Made by a program: the position numbers and the translations under genes | Notes under the pieces: model-generated | The model's database searches: none | What the model was told of the DNA's origin: nothing | What the model saw: the letters and a program-made list of their open reading frames with translations, nothing else | In this document: piece by piece, positions 26,242 to 37,475 of the stretch | How positions within the stretch are numbered: position 1 is the first letter of the stretch | How the letters are laid out: every line of letters starts with the position of its first letter | Assembly (NCBI GenBank): GCA_004357385.1 | Contig: SMWF01000019.1 | Location: 1 to 64,000 of the forward strand | Source: Gammaproteobacteria bacterium | GTDB taxonomy: Bacteria > Pseudomonadota > Gammaproteobacteria > Pseudomonadales > Azotimanducaceae | Reading direction: 5' to 3' | DNA length: 64,000 bases

Positions 26242-26274
26242 ATTGCCGATCCATGACGATCAGGATCGTATGAG

Positions 26275-26763
26275 ATGGCGGCCGTGGCGATAAATGACTC
26301 GACGGAACTGGCCTGTGTACTGATCCCGCTTGGGACGACGCAGCTATTGTTGCCCAACGTCTCGATTGCGGAGATCATTCCCTGGCGCCGGCTCAAGGCA
26401 TGGGAAGCGTCGCCGGATTGGTGCATCGGCCTGGTGGGCTGGCGCGGCGAGGCGGTGCCGGTGTTGGAATTCGAGGCGCTCGGCAACTCGGTCGAGGCGC
26501 GTGCCGAACGCGGCCGTTGCCTGGTGATCATGAACCGGGCACGATCCAGCGTGGGACGTCCGTTCTACGCACTGGTGTCCACGGGCCTGCCGCGTCTGGT
26601 GCACCTCACCGCCGCTGACATGGAAAGCCACCCGATCCAACTGGGTGATGCGGAAGTCGCCTCGGTCTTGGTCGGAACGGAACCGGCTATCGTGCCGAAC
26701 CTGAGCTTTATCGAGGAACGGCTCTCCGGGCTACCGGAAGCCAGCCTTCGCGCTGAGGGTTGA
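26275..26763 (+). CDS. chpC: CheW-like protein ChpC
   Basis: A 162-residue CheW-domain protein (CVLIPLGTTQLLLPNVSIAEIIPW, WCIGLVGWRGEAVPVLEFEAL) at the end of the Pil-Chp operon, 33 bases after chpA. It fits ChpC, the second adaptor of the Pseudomonas cluster, proposed to link other receptors to ChpA. The methylesterase gene chpB, which lies between chpA and chpC in Pseudomonas, is missing. It converges on rsmE. Confidence 0.88.
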   Translation: MAAVAINDSTELACVLIPLGTTQLLLPNVSIAEIIPWRRLKAWEASPDWCIGLVGWRGEAVPVLEFEALGNSVEARAERGRCLVIMNRARSSVGRPFYALVSTGLPRLVHLTAADMESHPIQLGDAEVASVLVGTEPAIVPNLSFIEERLSGLPEASLRAEG

Positions 26764-26802
26764 AGGTCCGCCGAAGGCTCGCTAATGGCGCCCGCCCGCA
26801 CA

Positions 26803-27531
26803 TCAGGGCGCGGCCCACCGCCACCCGTGACGAACGATGGTCAACGCCGCCTGGGGTGCGGTGTCGGCTCGCAGTACCAACTCGCCGATCCCGGCCGCAA
26901 TTGCCCCGTGTGCCGCGGCGATGCGAAGTTCGAGCTCGCTGAACCCCCCTTCCGGACCAATGATCAACGCCGTATCCGCGGGAGCGGCGGGGCCGGTAAG
27001 GATTGGAGCGCCGGGCTGCAGAATGTAACAGCTCACGTCCTCGAAACCGGGCCACAACTCCTCCAAGGTTGTTGGCACATGCAACGCCGGTGGCCGCAGC
27101 CGGCCGCACTGCTCGCAGGCGGATTGCAGCACGCCGCGCCAATGCTCGAGGCGCGACGCCATGCGATCGGGGCGGACCCGGGCTTCGGTACGCTCGGTCT
27201 GCAGTAGCCAGATGTCCGTGGCGCCGAGTTCTGTCGCCTTCTGCAGCACGTAATCCTGTCGTTCGCGCTTCAATAACGCCTGGGCCAGATGCAGTCTGCA
27301 TAAAGGGGCGGCTTCGGCGAGTTGCCGTGAGTAGATCATCAGCCGACAGCTGCGTGAATCGGCTTGTTCGATGCGCGCGGACCAGGCCGAACCGTCCCCG
27401 TTGAACACCGATACGGCTGCGTCTGCCCGCAACCGGAGCACCCGGCACAGATAGTGAGAACGCTCGGCATTGAGGGTCAACGGCTCTTGTTCGGCGAACT
27501 CCACGTCGACGAACAGTCGCGGTGCGGCCAC
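26803..27531 (-). CDS. rsmE: 16S rRNA (uracil1498-N3)-methyltransferase
   Basis: RsmE methylates U1498 of 16S rRNA. The 242-residue SPOUT-family protein has the N-terminal PUA-like part (RLFVDVEFAEQEPLTLNAERSHYLCRVLRL), QKATELGATDIWLLQTERTEAR, and the knot motif LIIGPEGGFSELEL with LGELVLRADTA-type ending (IGELVLRADTAPQAAL). GTG 27531 shares one base with the metF stop (TAGTG); the longer upstream frame lies in metF. It forms metK-metF-rsmE. Confidence 0.93.
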   Translation of the reverse strand: MAAPRLFVDVEFAEQEPLTLNAERSHYLCRVLRLRADAAVSVFNGDGSAWSARIEQADSRSCRLMIYSRQLAEAAPLCRLHLAQALLKRERQDYVLQKATELGATDIWLLQTERTEARVRPDRMASRLEHWRGVLQSACEQCGRLRPPALHVPTTLEELWPGFEDVSCYILQPGAPILTGPAAPADTALIIGPEGGFSELELRIAAAHGAIAAGIGELVLRADTAPQAALTIVRHGWRWAAP

Positions 27532-28358
27532 TAGTCGGCCAGATTGTCTAGAACCGCCTGGCTCGGCCGCGCGCGATTGAGGGTGTAGAAGTGCAGACCT
27601 GGCGCGCCGCCAGCGAGTAGCCGGCGGCACAGGTCGGTGACGACCTCCGTGCCAAACTGCGTCAGCGATTCGGGGTCGTCCTGGTGGGACTCGAGTCTGA
27701 GGCGGATCCAGCGGGGGATCTCGGCGCCGCAGTTGTCGGAGAACTTGACCAGATTGGCGAAGTTGGTAATCGGCATGATGCCCGGCACGATAGGGACGTC
27801 GATGCCGCGGGCTCGGCAGCGATCGACAAAGTCGAAGTAGGCATCCGCGTTGAAGAAGTACTGTGTGATCGCGCTGTTGGCGCCGGCGGAAACTTTGGCG
27901 TGGAAGAAGTCCAGGTCCGCGTCGGGTGACGGGGCGTCCGGATGAGCCTCGGGGTAGGCGGCCACTTCGATGTGAAACGCGTTCCCGCTGTGACTTCGAA
28001 TCAGCTCCACCAGCTCGGCGGCATACCGGACGTTTCGTCGGCTGCCCATTCCCGAGGGGACGTCGCCGCGCAGCGCGACGATTCGGTTGATGCCCAGGTC
28101 TCGATAGCGGTCGAGCAGCTTGCGCAGGGTGTCGTGGTCATCGTTGCCGATCGACAGGTGCGGCGCCACCGGCATTGCATCCGCGGCGATCGCGGCAACC
28201 GCGTCGAAGGTTCTATCCCGGGTCGAACCCCCTGCTCCATAAGTTACCGAATAGAACTCGGGCGCGTAGGCGGTCAGCCGGCCTCGGGTGCGCTCGAGGC
28301 TCCTCCGGCCCTGCTCAGTGTTGGCGGGGAAGAACTCGAAGCTCAACCGCTGGATCAT
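27531..28358 (-). CDS. metF: 5,10-Methylenetetrahydrofolate reductase
   Basis: MetF makes 5-methyl-tetrahydrofolate for methionine synthesis using FAD and NADH. The 275-residue protein shows SFEFFPANTEQG, EFYSVTYGAGGSTRD, IVALRGDVP and the GANSAITQYFFNADAYFDFVDRC block, and VPIVPGIMPITNFANL, all family hallmarks. It follows metK by 12 bases; ahcY, which often sits between these genes, is not here. Confidence 0.97.
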   Translation of the reverse strand: MIQRLSFEFFPANTEQGRRSLERTRGRLTAYAPEFYSVTYGAGGSTRDRTFDAVAAIAADAMPVAPHLSIGNDDHDTLRKLLDRYRDLGINRIVALRGDVPSGMGSRRNVRYAAELVELIRSHSGNAFHIEVAAYPEAHPDAPSPDADLDFFHAKVSAGANSAITQYFFNADAYFDFVDRCRARGIDVPIVPGIMPITNFANLVKFSDNCGAEIPRWIRLRLESHQDDPESLTQFGTEVVTDLCRRLLAGGAPGLHFYTLNRARPSQAVLDNLAD

Positions 28359-28370
28359 CGGCCAGTGCCG

Positions 28371-29528
<1,158 letters not shown>

Positions 29529-29679
29529 AAATCCGGTCCCCTCGGAGTCGGTAGGTCATCGGTGGGTCAGAGGCGGGGGCATTTTACTGGTTTAGTAGTA
29601 CCGAATTGCAACAAAATTGCGTTGCCGGTGTGAAGTAACGACAATAGCGCCCCCTCGTCGGACCAATGTCAACAACACG

Positions 29680-31677
29680 ATGCCTTCCCCAACGGAACGA
29701 GCTAACGCCATCCGGGCGCTGGCAATGGATGCGGTTCAGCGCGCGAAATCCGGACACCCCGGCGCGCCCATGGGGCTGGCCGACATTGCCGAAGTCCTCT
29801 GGCGCGAGATGCTGCGCCACAACCCCAACAACCCGAACTGGCCCAACCGGGACCGCTTTGTGTTGTCCAACGGGCACGCGTCGTTGTTGCTGTATTCGGT
29901 GCTGCACCTGAGTGGCTACCCGGTGAGCATCGAAGATCTGAAGAATTTCCGACAGCTCGGCGCACCCACGGCTGGCCACCCCGAGTACGGTGAATGCCCG
30001 GGGGTCGAGACAACCACCGGGCCGCTGGGACAGGGCCTCGCCAATGCTGTCGGCATGGCGTTGGCAGAACGTCAGCTTGCCGCGACGTTCAATAGAGACG
30101 GCCATCCGATCATCGATCATCGCACCTGGGTGGTGGTCGGAGATGGTTGTCTCATGGAGGGCGTCTCCCACGAGGTTGCGTCGCTGGCAGGGACCCTGAA
30201 GCTCGGCAAGCTGATCTGTGTGTATGACGACAACGGTATCTCGATCGATGGCGAGACCAAGGACTGGTTCACCGAGGACGTTCCGGCGCGCTTCGAAGCC
30301 TACGGTTGGCGGGTGATTCGAGACGTCGACGGGCACGACCCCGAGGAGGTGCGGCGGGCCCTGCAGGATGCGTGCGCGGATGAATCGCGGCCGACGCTGG
30401 TCTGCGCCCGAACCATTATCGGGTTCGGGGCCCCAACCAAACAGGGTACGGCAGGCGCTCACGGTTCGCCGCTCGGCGAGACCGAAATCGCCGACGCGCG
30501 GCGGGTACTGAATTGGGGCTACGAGCCCTTCGAGATTCCACCGGAGATCTATGCCGAATGGGATTGCCGCGAGTCCGGCGCCGCACGTGAGGCGCAATGG
30601 CAGGTCGCGTTGGATGCCTATCGCAAGGCGTATCCGGAGCTTGCCGCCGAGCTCGAACGGCGTCTTAGCGGTGAGCTGCCCATGGGTTGGGCGGAGGATC
30701 TGGAGCAATATGCGCTCGCCGCCCAGGCCCAGAACGATGACCTGGCGACGCGCAACTCCTCACAACGTTGTTTGAGCTTGATCGCAGCGCGTATGCCGGA
30801 GTTGTTCGGCGGATCGGCGGATCTCACCGGATCCAACGGCACGCGGTTCGATGGCGCGATCAACGCCGCGAACGACGATGCCGGAAATTACCTCAGTTAT
30901 GGAGTGCGTGAGTTCGGGATGTCGGCGATCTGCAATGGCATCGCATTGCACGGCGGGCTCATACCCTACTCGGGTACGTTTCTGGTGTTTATGGAATACG
31001 CGCGCAACGCCCTGCGACTGGCGGCGCTCATGGGCATTCGCAACGTGTTCGTGTACACCCACGACTCGGTCGGGCTCGGTGAAGACGGCCCGACACACCA
31101 ACCGGTGGAGCAGCTTGCGAACCTGCGCGCAACGCCCAACCTCTCCACCTGGCGCCCGTGCGATACCGTCGAGACTGCGTTTGCGTGGCGCGCCGCGTTG
31201 GCCCGCAAGGACGGCCCGAGCGCCTTGATTCTGACCCGCCAGAAAATCCGTGCCCAGAGCCGCGACCCGGCGACGTTTGCCGAGGTAGCGCGCGGTGGCT
31301 ATGTCCTGGTGCGCGAGCAGGGCGATCTCGATGCCATCGTCATCGCCACGGGCTCGGAGGTGGAGTTGGCGGTCGACGCAAGTGATCAGTTACGCGCCGA
31401 GGGAATCGACGTCCGGGTGGTATCGATGCCGTCGGTGGACACTTTCCTGGCGCAGAGCGAGGACTATCGGCAATCCGTGTTGCCGGATTCGGTGCGCGCC
31501 CGGGTCGCGGTCGAAGCGGGCCATCCTGACGCGTGGCATCGTTTTGTGGGCTTGGATGGCGCGGTGGTCGGGATCGCAAGATTCGGCACGTCGGCGCCCG
31601 GCGCTGAAGCGATGAGCGCCATGGGGATGGATAGCAACGCGGTAGTCGAGGCGGTACGCCGGGTAACCGCGGCATAG
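29680..31677 (+). CDS. tkt: Transketolase
   Basis: Transketolase moves two-carbon units in the pentose phosphate and Calvin-type cycles with thiamine diphosphate. The 665-residue protein shows [40 protein letters not shown], the ThDP motif [32 protein letters not shown], and [23 protein letters not shown] 29680 begins [14 protein letters not shown], where homologs begin; an upstream frame to 29617 is less likely. It is five bases before pgk; the gap gene often found between them is absent. Confidence 0.96.
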   Translation: MPSPTERANAIRALAMDAVQRAKSGHPGAPMGLADIAEVLWREMLRHNPNNPNWPNRDRFVLSNGHASLLLYSVLHLSGYPVSIEDLKNFRQLGAPTAGHPEYGECPGVETTTGPLGQGLANAVGMALAERQLAATFNRDGHPIIDHRTWVVVGDGCLMEGVSHEVASLAGTLKLGKLICVYDDNGISIDGETKDWFTEDVPARFEAYGWRVIRDVDGHDPEEVRRALQDACADESRPTLVCARTIIGFGAPTKQGTAGAHGSPLGETEIADARRVLNWGYEPFEIPPEIYAEWDCRESGAAREAQWQVALDAYRKAYPELAAELERRLSGELPMGWAEDLEQYALAAQAQNDDLATRNSSQRCLSLIAARMPELFGGSADLTGSNGTRFDGAINAANDDAGNYLSYGVREFGMSAICNGIALHGGLIPYSGTFLVFMEYARNALRLAALMGIRNVFVYTHDSVGLGEDGPTHQPVEQLANLRATPNLSTWRPCDTVETAFAWRAALARKDGPSALILTRQKIRAQSRDPATFAEVARGGYVLVREQGDLDAIVIATGSEVELAVDASDQLRAEGIDVRVVSMPSVDTFLAQSEDYRQSVLPDSVRARVAVEAGHPDAWHRFVGLDGAVVGIARFGTSAPGAEAMSAMGMDSNAVVEAVRRVTAA

Positions 31678-31682
31678 CGCCG

Positions 31683-32858
31683 ATGAGTATCCTGAAGATG
31701 GAGGATCTCGATCTCGCGGGTCGGCGTGTGCTGATCCGCGAGGACCTCAACGTTCCCGTCAAAGGGGGCGTCGTTGTCAGCGACGCGCGCATTCGCGCCG
31801 CGTTGCCGACGCTTCAGGCGGCACTCGGCGCGGGTGCCGCGGTGCTGCTCATGTCACACCTGGGGCGCCCCGACGAAGGTCAGAGTCCGCTGACCCAGCC
31901 GGAATTTTCGATGGCTCCCGTCGCGGCGCGGCTGAGCGAGCTGCTCGGACGTGCGGTGCCCCTGGCCGATTCCTGGCTGGACGGCGTGGAGGTGACGCCC
32001 GGACAGCTGGTGTTGGTGGAAAACGTCCGTTTTCAGCAAGGCGAGAAAGCCAACGACGAAGCCCTGGCAAGACGCATGGCAGCGCTCTGTGACATATACG
32101 TAATGGATGCATTTGCGACCGCGCACCGAGCGCAGGCGTCCACTTGTGGAGTGGCCCGGTATGCGCAGTGCGCTTGTGCCGGACCACTGCTGCTGGCCGA
32201 ACTCGATGCCCTGGAGCGGGCCCTGGCGAATCCTGCCCGGCCGCTGATTGCGGTGGTTGGCGGTTCGAAGGTCTCGACCAAGCTCGAGGTGCTTGATCGG
32301 CTTGCGGAGATCGCCGACGGCATCATCGTGGGCGGCGGCATCGCCAATACATTTATCGCGGCGGCTGGATTCGAGGTGGGACGCTCGCTGCATGAAGCGG
32401 ATCTGCTGGATGCTGCGCGGCGTATTGCAGGCAAGGTCGAAATCCCTCTGCCGGTGGATGTGATGACGGCCCAGCGGCTTGACGAATCGAGCCTCGCGGT
32501 GCTGCGCCTGGTCGACGAGGTACCGGTCGATGAGATGATTCTGGACATCGGCCCGCGTAGTGCCGCTTCCTTTGCGGACCTTCTCAAGAGCGCGGGTACC
32601 GTGCTGTGGAACGGGCCGTGCGGCGTGTTCGAAATCGATCAGTTCGGCGAGGGCACCCGGGTGCTGGCTGAAGCGATTGCTGCGAGTGACTGCTTTTCAA
32701 TTGCCGGAGGCGGCGATACGCTTGCTGCGATCGACAAGTACGGGGTTCGGGATGGGATTTCCTACATCTCTACCGGTGGAGGCGCGTTCCTGGAGTTCGT
32801 GGAGGGCAGGAAGTTGCCCGCCGTAGCCATCCTGGAACAGCGCGCTTCTGGTCCGTGA
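31683..32858 (+). CDS. pgk: Phosphoglycerate kinase
   Basis: Pgk interconverts 1,3-bisphosphoglycerate and 3-phosphoglycerate with ADP/ATP. The 391-residue protein has [58 protein letters not shown] and the C-terminal GGGDTLAAI with STGGGAFLE. It is five bases after tkt and its stop lies just before the hydrolase gene. Confidence 0.97.
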   Translation: MSILKMEDLDLAGRRVLIREDLNVPVKGGVVVSDARIRAALPTLQAALGAGAAVLLMSHLGRPDEGQSPLTQPEFSMAPVAARLSELLGRAVPLADSWLDGVEVTPGQLVLVENVRFQQGEKANDEALARRMAALCDIYVMDAFATAHRAQASTCGVARYAQCACAGPLLLAELDALERALANPARPLIAVVGGSKVSTKLEVLDRLAEIADGIIVGGGIANTFIAAAGFEVGRSLHEADLLDAARRIAGKVEIPLPVDVMTAQRLDESSLAVLRLVDEVPVDEMILDIGPRSAASFADLLKSAGTVLWNGPCGVFEIDQFGEGTRVLAEAIAASDCFSIAGGGDTLAAIDKYGVRDGISYISTGGGAFLEFVEGRKLPAVAILEQRASGP

Positions 32859-32866
32859 AGAGCCCG

Positions 32867-33814
32867 ATGAGCTTCGATGCTGAAGCGGTACGCGCGTCTC
32901 TGCGCCCACTGGTGCCAAACGAAGCTACGGTCTTCACCGCGGACGAAGAGCGCTATCTGCGTTTCTACGGCATCCACTACAGCGAAGGGATTGCCGACCT
33001 GCGACACAGCCTCGGCGTGGTCGAAACCCCGACGCACAGCATCTCGGTGCACCACTGGCGACCCTTGGATGCCACAGGCACGGCGGTGGTATTGCATGGT
33101 TACTACGACCATGTCGGACTGTACGGGCACCTCATCCGTTATCTGCTTGGCCGCGGCCTCGCGGTAGTGAGCTTCGATCTACCCGGACACGGTTTGTCGA
33201 GCGGCGCGGTGGCATCCATCGAAACCTTCGATCACTACGTTAGTGCGTTCGATGCATGTCTGGATGTGCTCGGCAGCCATCTCGATCAGCCGTGGGATCT
33301 GTTCGGTCAAAGCATGGGTGGTGCGATCGCCATGGAGTGGCTGCTCGGCCGGGGGCTGACAATCAGCAACTCGCCATTCAAGCATGTGGTGCTGCTGGCG
33401 CCGCTGGTTCGTCCGGCGTCCTGGCAGCTGGTGCGGCTCTACTACTACCTGGCCCGGCGGTTCGTCAAGGAGCGACCGCGAACGTTCGCTGCCAATGCGG
33501 AAAATCCGGAGTTCATCGCATTTCTGCGGGATGAGGACGTGCTTCAGGCGCGGACGTTGCCGGTGCAATGGGTGACCGCGATGATTGGCTGGATGAAGCG
33601 CTTCGAAACCTATCCTGGGACCGATATCGCGCCGCTGGTGGTGCAGGGTCAGTCGGACCGCACGGTGGACTGGAAGTACAACATGAGAATTCTGGAGCGC
33701 CTGTTCGAACCCGATGTGCTGTACATTCCTGAAGCGCGTCACCACCTGGTCAACGAGTCCGCGCCGATCCGCGCACGGATGTTTGCCGCGATCGATGCCG
33801 AGCTGGAACGCTAG
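32867..33814 (+). CDS. Alpha/beta hydrolase, lysophospholipase-like
   Basis: A 315-residue alpha/beta hydrolase of the PldB/monoglyceride-lipase type. The nucleophile elbow is FGQSMGGA, the oxyanion HG motif is in VVLHGYYDHVGLYG, and the C-terminal VVQGQSDRTVDW and PEARHHLVNE supply the Asp and His. No signal peptide. ATG 32867 has GAAGAG just upstream; a GTG at 32855 overlapping the pgk stop is an alternative. The substrate is not known. Confidence 0.85.
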   Translation: MSFDAEAVRASLRPLVPNEATVFTADEERYLRFYGIHYSEGIADLRHSLGVVETPTHSISVHHWRPLDATGTAVVLHGYYDHVGLYGHLIRYLLGRGLAVVSFDLPGHGLSSGAVASIETFDHYVSAFDACLDVLGSHLDQPWDLFGQSMGGAIAMEWLLGRGLTISNSPFKHVVLLAPLVRPASWQLVRLYYYLARRFVKERPRTFAANAENPEFIAFLRDEDVLQARTLPVQWVTAMIGWMKRFETYPGTDIAPLVVQGQSDRTVDWKYNMRILERLFEPDVLYIPEARHHLVNESAPIRARMFAAIDAELER

Positions 33815-33835
33815 TGTAGTGCGCCAGCGGTGACG

Positions 33836-35215
33836 ATGATTGATGCACTGAATGAGATTTTCTCGGCCGCGCGGGTCCGGACGGATGCGGAGTCACTGAC
33901 TGCCTGGGGCCGTGACTGGACCCGCAGCGTGGCCCCTGCGCCCGCCGCGGTGGTCTTTCCCGAACAAGCCAGCGAAGTCGTCGCGTTGGTGCGACTTGCC
34001 AATCGGCGTGGATTCAAACTGGTTCCCTCGGGGGGCAGGACCGGGCTGTCGGGCGGCGCGGTTGCCAGCGCCGGAGAGATCGTGGTTTCTTTCGACAGGA
34101 TGAACCGGATCGTTGGGTTCAACGCCACGGACCGGATTGTGCGCTGTCAGGCGGGCGTCGTGACTCGAGTGTTGCAGGAATTCGCGGCAGATCAGGGGCT
34201 GTATTATCCGGTCGACTTCGCGTCGTCGGGCAGCAGCCAGATTGGCGGCAATATCGCCACCAACGCCGGTGGGATCCGGGTGATCCGCCACGGCTTGACG
34301 CGCGACTGGGTTGTTGGGCTTACCGTGGTGACCGGCAGCGGTGAGCTCGTCGAGTGCAATCATGGGCTTACGAAGAACGCCACGGGCTACGATTTTCGAC
34401 ATCTGATGATCGGCTCGGAGGGAACCCTGGGACTGATCCTTGAAGCCGAGATGCGGCTGGCGGCGCCGCCCGAGCCACAGACGGTAATGGTTCTTGGGAT
34501 CAATCGGTTCGGCGATATCCTCGAAGTGCTGGCGTGCTTTCAGGCGGCTCTGTCGCTGTCGGCGTTCGAGTTCTTCTCTGAGCTCGCCTTGACCAAGGTG
34601 CTCGAGCATCGGCAATTGCGGCGACCCTTCGCGAGGGCGGCACCGTTCTATGCCTTGCTGGAATTCGATCAGGGCGAGACCGAACAGGCGACTGCCGCGT
34701 TCGAAGCATGCCTTGCCCAGAACTGGGTAGAAGACGGTGTGCTGAGTCAAAGCGAATCCCAGGCGCGCGATCTCTGGCAGCTGCGTGAAGGCATCTCGGA
34801 GAGCATCGCGCCATTTACGCCATACAAGAATGACGTTTCCGTAAAGGTTTCCCAGGTGCCGCAGTTCCTCGTCGAAGTGGAGGCCGTGGTCAGCAGCCGC
34901 TATCCGGACCTGGAGGTGTGCTGGTATGGGCACATTGGCGACGGCAATCTGCATCTGAACATCCTGAAGCCGGACGCGTTGGATGTGAGTACGTTCTACG
35001 AACGCTGCCATCGCATCAGCCCACAGATCTTCGAGGTGGTCGAACGCCATTCCGGTAGCATTTCCGCCGAACACGGGGTCGGGCTGTTGAAGCGTGACTT
35101 TCTTGGCTACAGCCGAACGCGCGTGGAGCGCCGGCTGATGCGCCAGCTCAAAGCGGTGTTCGACCCTAATCAGGTGTTGAATCCAGGCAAGCTGCTGGTT
35201 GCGGACTCAGGTTAA
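33836..35215 (+). CDS. FAD-linked oxidase, D-2-hydroxyacid dehydrogenase type
   Basis: A roughly 460-residue flavoprotein of the GlcD/D-lactate dehydrogenase family. The PCMH-type FAD-binding part shows VVFPEQASEVVALVRLA, PSGGRTGLSGGAV and GGNIATNAGGIRVIRHG, with HLMIGSEGTLGLI. The C-terminal part has HIGDGNLHLNIL and SISAEHGVGLLKR, typical of D-2-hydroxyglutarate and D-lactate dehydrogenases. The exact substrate cannot be told. GTG 33830 is an alternative start. It ends in a 9-base convergent overlap with rpiA. Confidence 0.88.
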   Translation: MIDALNEIFSAARVRTDAESLTAWGRDWTRSVAPAPAAVVFPEQASEVVALVRLANRRGFKLVPSGGRTGLSGGAVASAGEIVVSFDRMNRIVGFNATDRIVRCQAGVVTRVLQEFAADQGLYYPVDFASSGSSQIGGNIATNAGGIRVIRHGLTRDWVVGLTVVTGSGELVECNHGLTKNATGYDFRHLMIGSEGTLGLILEAEMRLAAPPEPQTVMVLGINRFGDILEVLACFQAALSLSAFEFFSELALTKVLEHRQLRRPFARAAPFYALLEFDQGETEQATAAFEACLAQNWVEDGVLSQSESQARDLWQLREGISESIAPFTPYKNDVSVKVSQVPQFLVEVEAVVSSRYPDLEVCWYGHIGDGNLHLNILKPDALDVSTFYERCHRISPQIFEVVERHSGSISAEHGVGLLKRDFLGYSRTRVERRLMRQLKAVFDPNQVLNPGKLLVADSG

Positions 35216-35875
35216 CCAGCGCGTACCCTCTGGGCCCGCGACGATCACGCGGTCGGCGGCCTGCGCGGCGAAAATCCCGTTGCACACGGTGCCGACGACG
35301 TTGTTGAGGTCGGTCTCCATGCGCGCCGGGTCGGTCAGCTTCAGCCCGTACACATCCAGGATCAGATTGCCGTTGTCGGTAACGAAATCCTCGCGCAGGA
35401 CCGGCGTGCCGCCGGCGGCGACGATCGCTCTACCCACCAGACCCCGCGCCATCGGGATCACTTCCACCGGCACCGCAAACGTGCCCAGCACGTCGACGAC
35501 CTTGGTGTGATCGACGATGCAGATGAACTCGTCCGCTGAGGCGGCGCAGATTTTCTCCCGCGTCAGCGCGCCACCGCCACCTTTGATGAGCCGCCGCTGC
35601 GGATCAACCTCATCGGCGCCGTCGATGTAGACGGCTATCGACGCGGCGGCATTCAAGTCGATGACGGCTATGCCGTGTTGACGCAAGCGGGCGGCCGACG
35701 CATCCGAACTCGCTACGGCCGCGTCGAAAACGCCCCGATGTTCGGCCAGTAGATCGATGAAGCAATTCGCGGTAGAACCGGTACCGATGCCGATGATGCC
35801 GTCGCGGCCCAACTTCGGGAGGACCTCCTCCAGTGCCGCCTTTGCCGCCGTACGTTTCAGGTCGTCGCTGCTCAT
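35207..35875 (-). CDS. rpiA: Ribose-5-phosphate isomerase A
   Basis: RpiA interconverts ribose 5-phosphate and ribulose 5-phosphate. The 222-residue protein has GIIGIGTGSTANCFI, the catalytic YIDGADEVDPQRRLIKGGGGALTREKI and DNGNLILDVYGL. ATG 35875 begins MSSDDLKRTAAKAAL as in homologs; the long upstream frame is antisense to ilvA. It diverges from ilvA, the same arrangement as in Pseudomonas. Confidence 0.96.
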   Translation of the reverse strand: MSSDDLKRTAAKAALEEVLPKLGRDGIIGIGTGSTANCFIDLLAEHRGVFDAAVASSDASAARLRQHGIAVIDLNAAASIAVYIDGADEVDPQRRLIKGGGGALTREKICAASADEFICIVDHTKVVDVLGTFAVPVEVIPMARGLVGRAIVAAGGTPVLREDFVTDNGNLILDVYGLKLTDPARMETDLNNVVGTVCNGIFAAQAADRVIVAGPEGTRWLT

Positions 35876-35950
35876 GCCAAGACGCAGACCCACTCGCCAT
35901 ACGTACCGCCCGCCATTAGTATGTCGCCGCCCCCGCAAACTGGTCTGCCC

Positions 35951-37468
35951 ATGCTGGAACGATACGTGAAGAAAATCCTCGCGTCGCGGGTGTACGACGT
36001 TGCCGTGGAGACACCCCTGGACGAGGTACCGAACCTGTCGCGGCGCCTGGGGAACCGGGTGTATCTGAAGCGCGAGGATCTGCAGCCGGTATTCTCGTTC
36101 AAGATCCGTGGGTCCTACAACAAGATGGCACAACTGACGGATGCGGAGCGGGCCCGCGGCGTCGTCGCAGCATCCGCGGGCAACCATGCCCAGGGTGTTG
36201 CCCTGGCGGCCCGGGAACTGGGAATCGCCGCACACATCGTCATGGGGCGCAACTCCCCGGAGATCAAGATCAGTGCGGTGAAAAATCTGGGCGCACGGGT
36301 CCTGTTGCGTGGCGATAGCTATGACGAAGCCGCAGTCTACGCCCAGCAACTGGTGCAGCAGCACGATTACGTATTCGTCCATCCCTATGACGATCCCGAT
36401 GTGATTGCCGGCCAGGGGACGATCGGAATGGAGATCATCAACCAGCATGGCGGTGCGATTCACGCGATCTTTGTGCCGGTGGGCGGTGGCGGGCTCATCG
36501 CGGGCATCGCCGCGTACGTGAAATATCTGCGCCCGGAGATTCGGATAATTGGCGTGGAGGCGGAAGGGTCTGCGTGTCTGACCGCTGCGCGGGCCGCCAA
36601 CAGGCGTGTTAAGTTGCGTTACGATAGCCTGGATCTGTTCGCCGACGGAGTGTCAGTGGCGCAGGTGGGCAAGGAACCGTTCAAAATCGCACGCCGTTGG
36701 GTCGACGACGTCATTACGGCCAGCACCGATGAAATCTGCGGTGCGATCAAGGACATTTTCGACGATACCCGCAGCATTGCAGAACCGGCGGGAGCGTTGG
36801 CGGTCGCCGGATTGAAAAAGTACGTGGCGCTCAGCGGGGTGAGCGGCGAGGACTTGATCGCCATCGATAGCGGCGCCAATGTCAACTTCGACAGGCTGCG
36901 ACACATTTCTGAACGGGCGGAGCTTGGTGAGAAACGCGAAGCGATCCTGGGTGTGACTATTCCCGAGCGGCCGGGGAGCTTCAGACGATTCTGCCGCCTG
37001 TTGGGTAAACGTAACATCACCGAGTTCAACTACCGCTATGCGGACTCTGCCGCGGCCCAGGTCTACGTGGGCGTTCAGGTCGCGTCCGAAGAGGACCGGA
37101 CCCCGCTGATCGACGGGCTACGCAAGTCCGGCTACGAGGTCCAGGACATGACCGACAACGAGGTCGCTAAGCTGCACGTGCGGCATATGGTGGGCGGACG
37201 GGGCGACGGTGATCGGGAGGAGATTCTGTATCGCTTCGAATTTCCCGAGCGGCCGGGCGCGCTGCTGAAATTTCTTGGCGGTCTGGGGTCGAAATGGAAC
37301 ATTACGATGTTCCACTACCGCAATCACGGTGCGGCCTGGGGCCGAGTCCTGGCCGGCTTCCAGGCGTCCCGTGGCGATCGTCGAGCGTTGTCGGGGTTCC
37401 TCGACCAGATCGGCTATCGCTATTGGGAAGAGAGCGAGAACCCGGCGTATCGGATGTTTCTGCGATAG
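35951..37468 (+). CDS. ilvA: Threonine ammonia-lyase, biosynthetic
   Basis: IlvA deaminates threonine to 2-oxobutanoate, the first step of isoleucine synthesis, and is inhibited by isoleucine. The product (505 residues from ATG 35951) has the PLP lysine in PVFSFKIRGSYNK, GGGGLIAGIA and a C-terminal pair of ACT-like regulatory domains (IPERPGSFRRFCRLLG; FPERPGALLKFLGGLG). ATG 35921 would add ten residues; 35951 matches the Pseudomonas start MLExYVKKIL. It converges on def across the 22-bp repeats. Confidence 0.95.
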   Translation: MLERYVKKILASRVYDVAVETPLDEVPNLSRRLGNRVYLKREDLQPVFSFKIRGSYNKMAQLTDAERARGVVAASAGNHAQGVALAARELGIAAHIVMGRNSPEIKISAVKNLGARVLLRGDSYDEAAVYAQQLVQQHDYVFVHPYDDPDVIAGQGTIGMEIINQHGGAIHAIFVPVGGGGLIAGIAAYVKYLRPEIRIIGVEAEGSACLTAARAANRRVKLRYDSLDLFADGVSVAQVGKEPFKIARRWVDDVITASTDEICGAIKDIFDDTRSIAEPAGALAVAGLKKYVALSGVSGEDLIAIDSGANVNFDRLRHISERAELGEKREAILGVTIPERPGSFRRFCRLLGKRNITEFNYRYADSAAAQVYVGVQVASEEDRTPLIDGLRKSGYEVQDMTDNEVAKLHVRHMVGGRGDGDREEILYRFEFPERPGALLKFLGGLGSKWNITMFHYRNHGAAWGRVLAGFQASRGDRRALSGFLDQIGYRYWEESENPAYRMFLR

Positions 37469-37475
37469 CCTTTCA

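Noticed and set aside
29529-29679. Possible SAM or SAH riboswitch before metK
   Set aside because: The leader shows no recognisable aptamer core or pseudoknot; the short inverted repeat GCAAC/GTTGC near 29607 is too weak.
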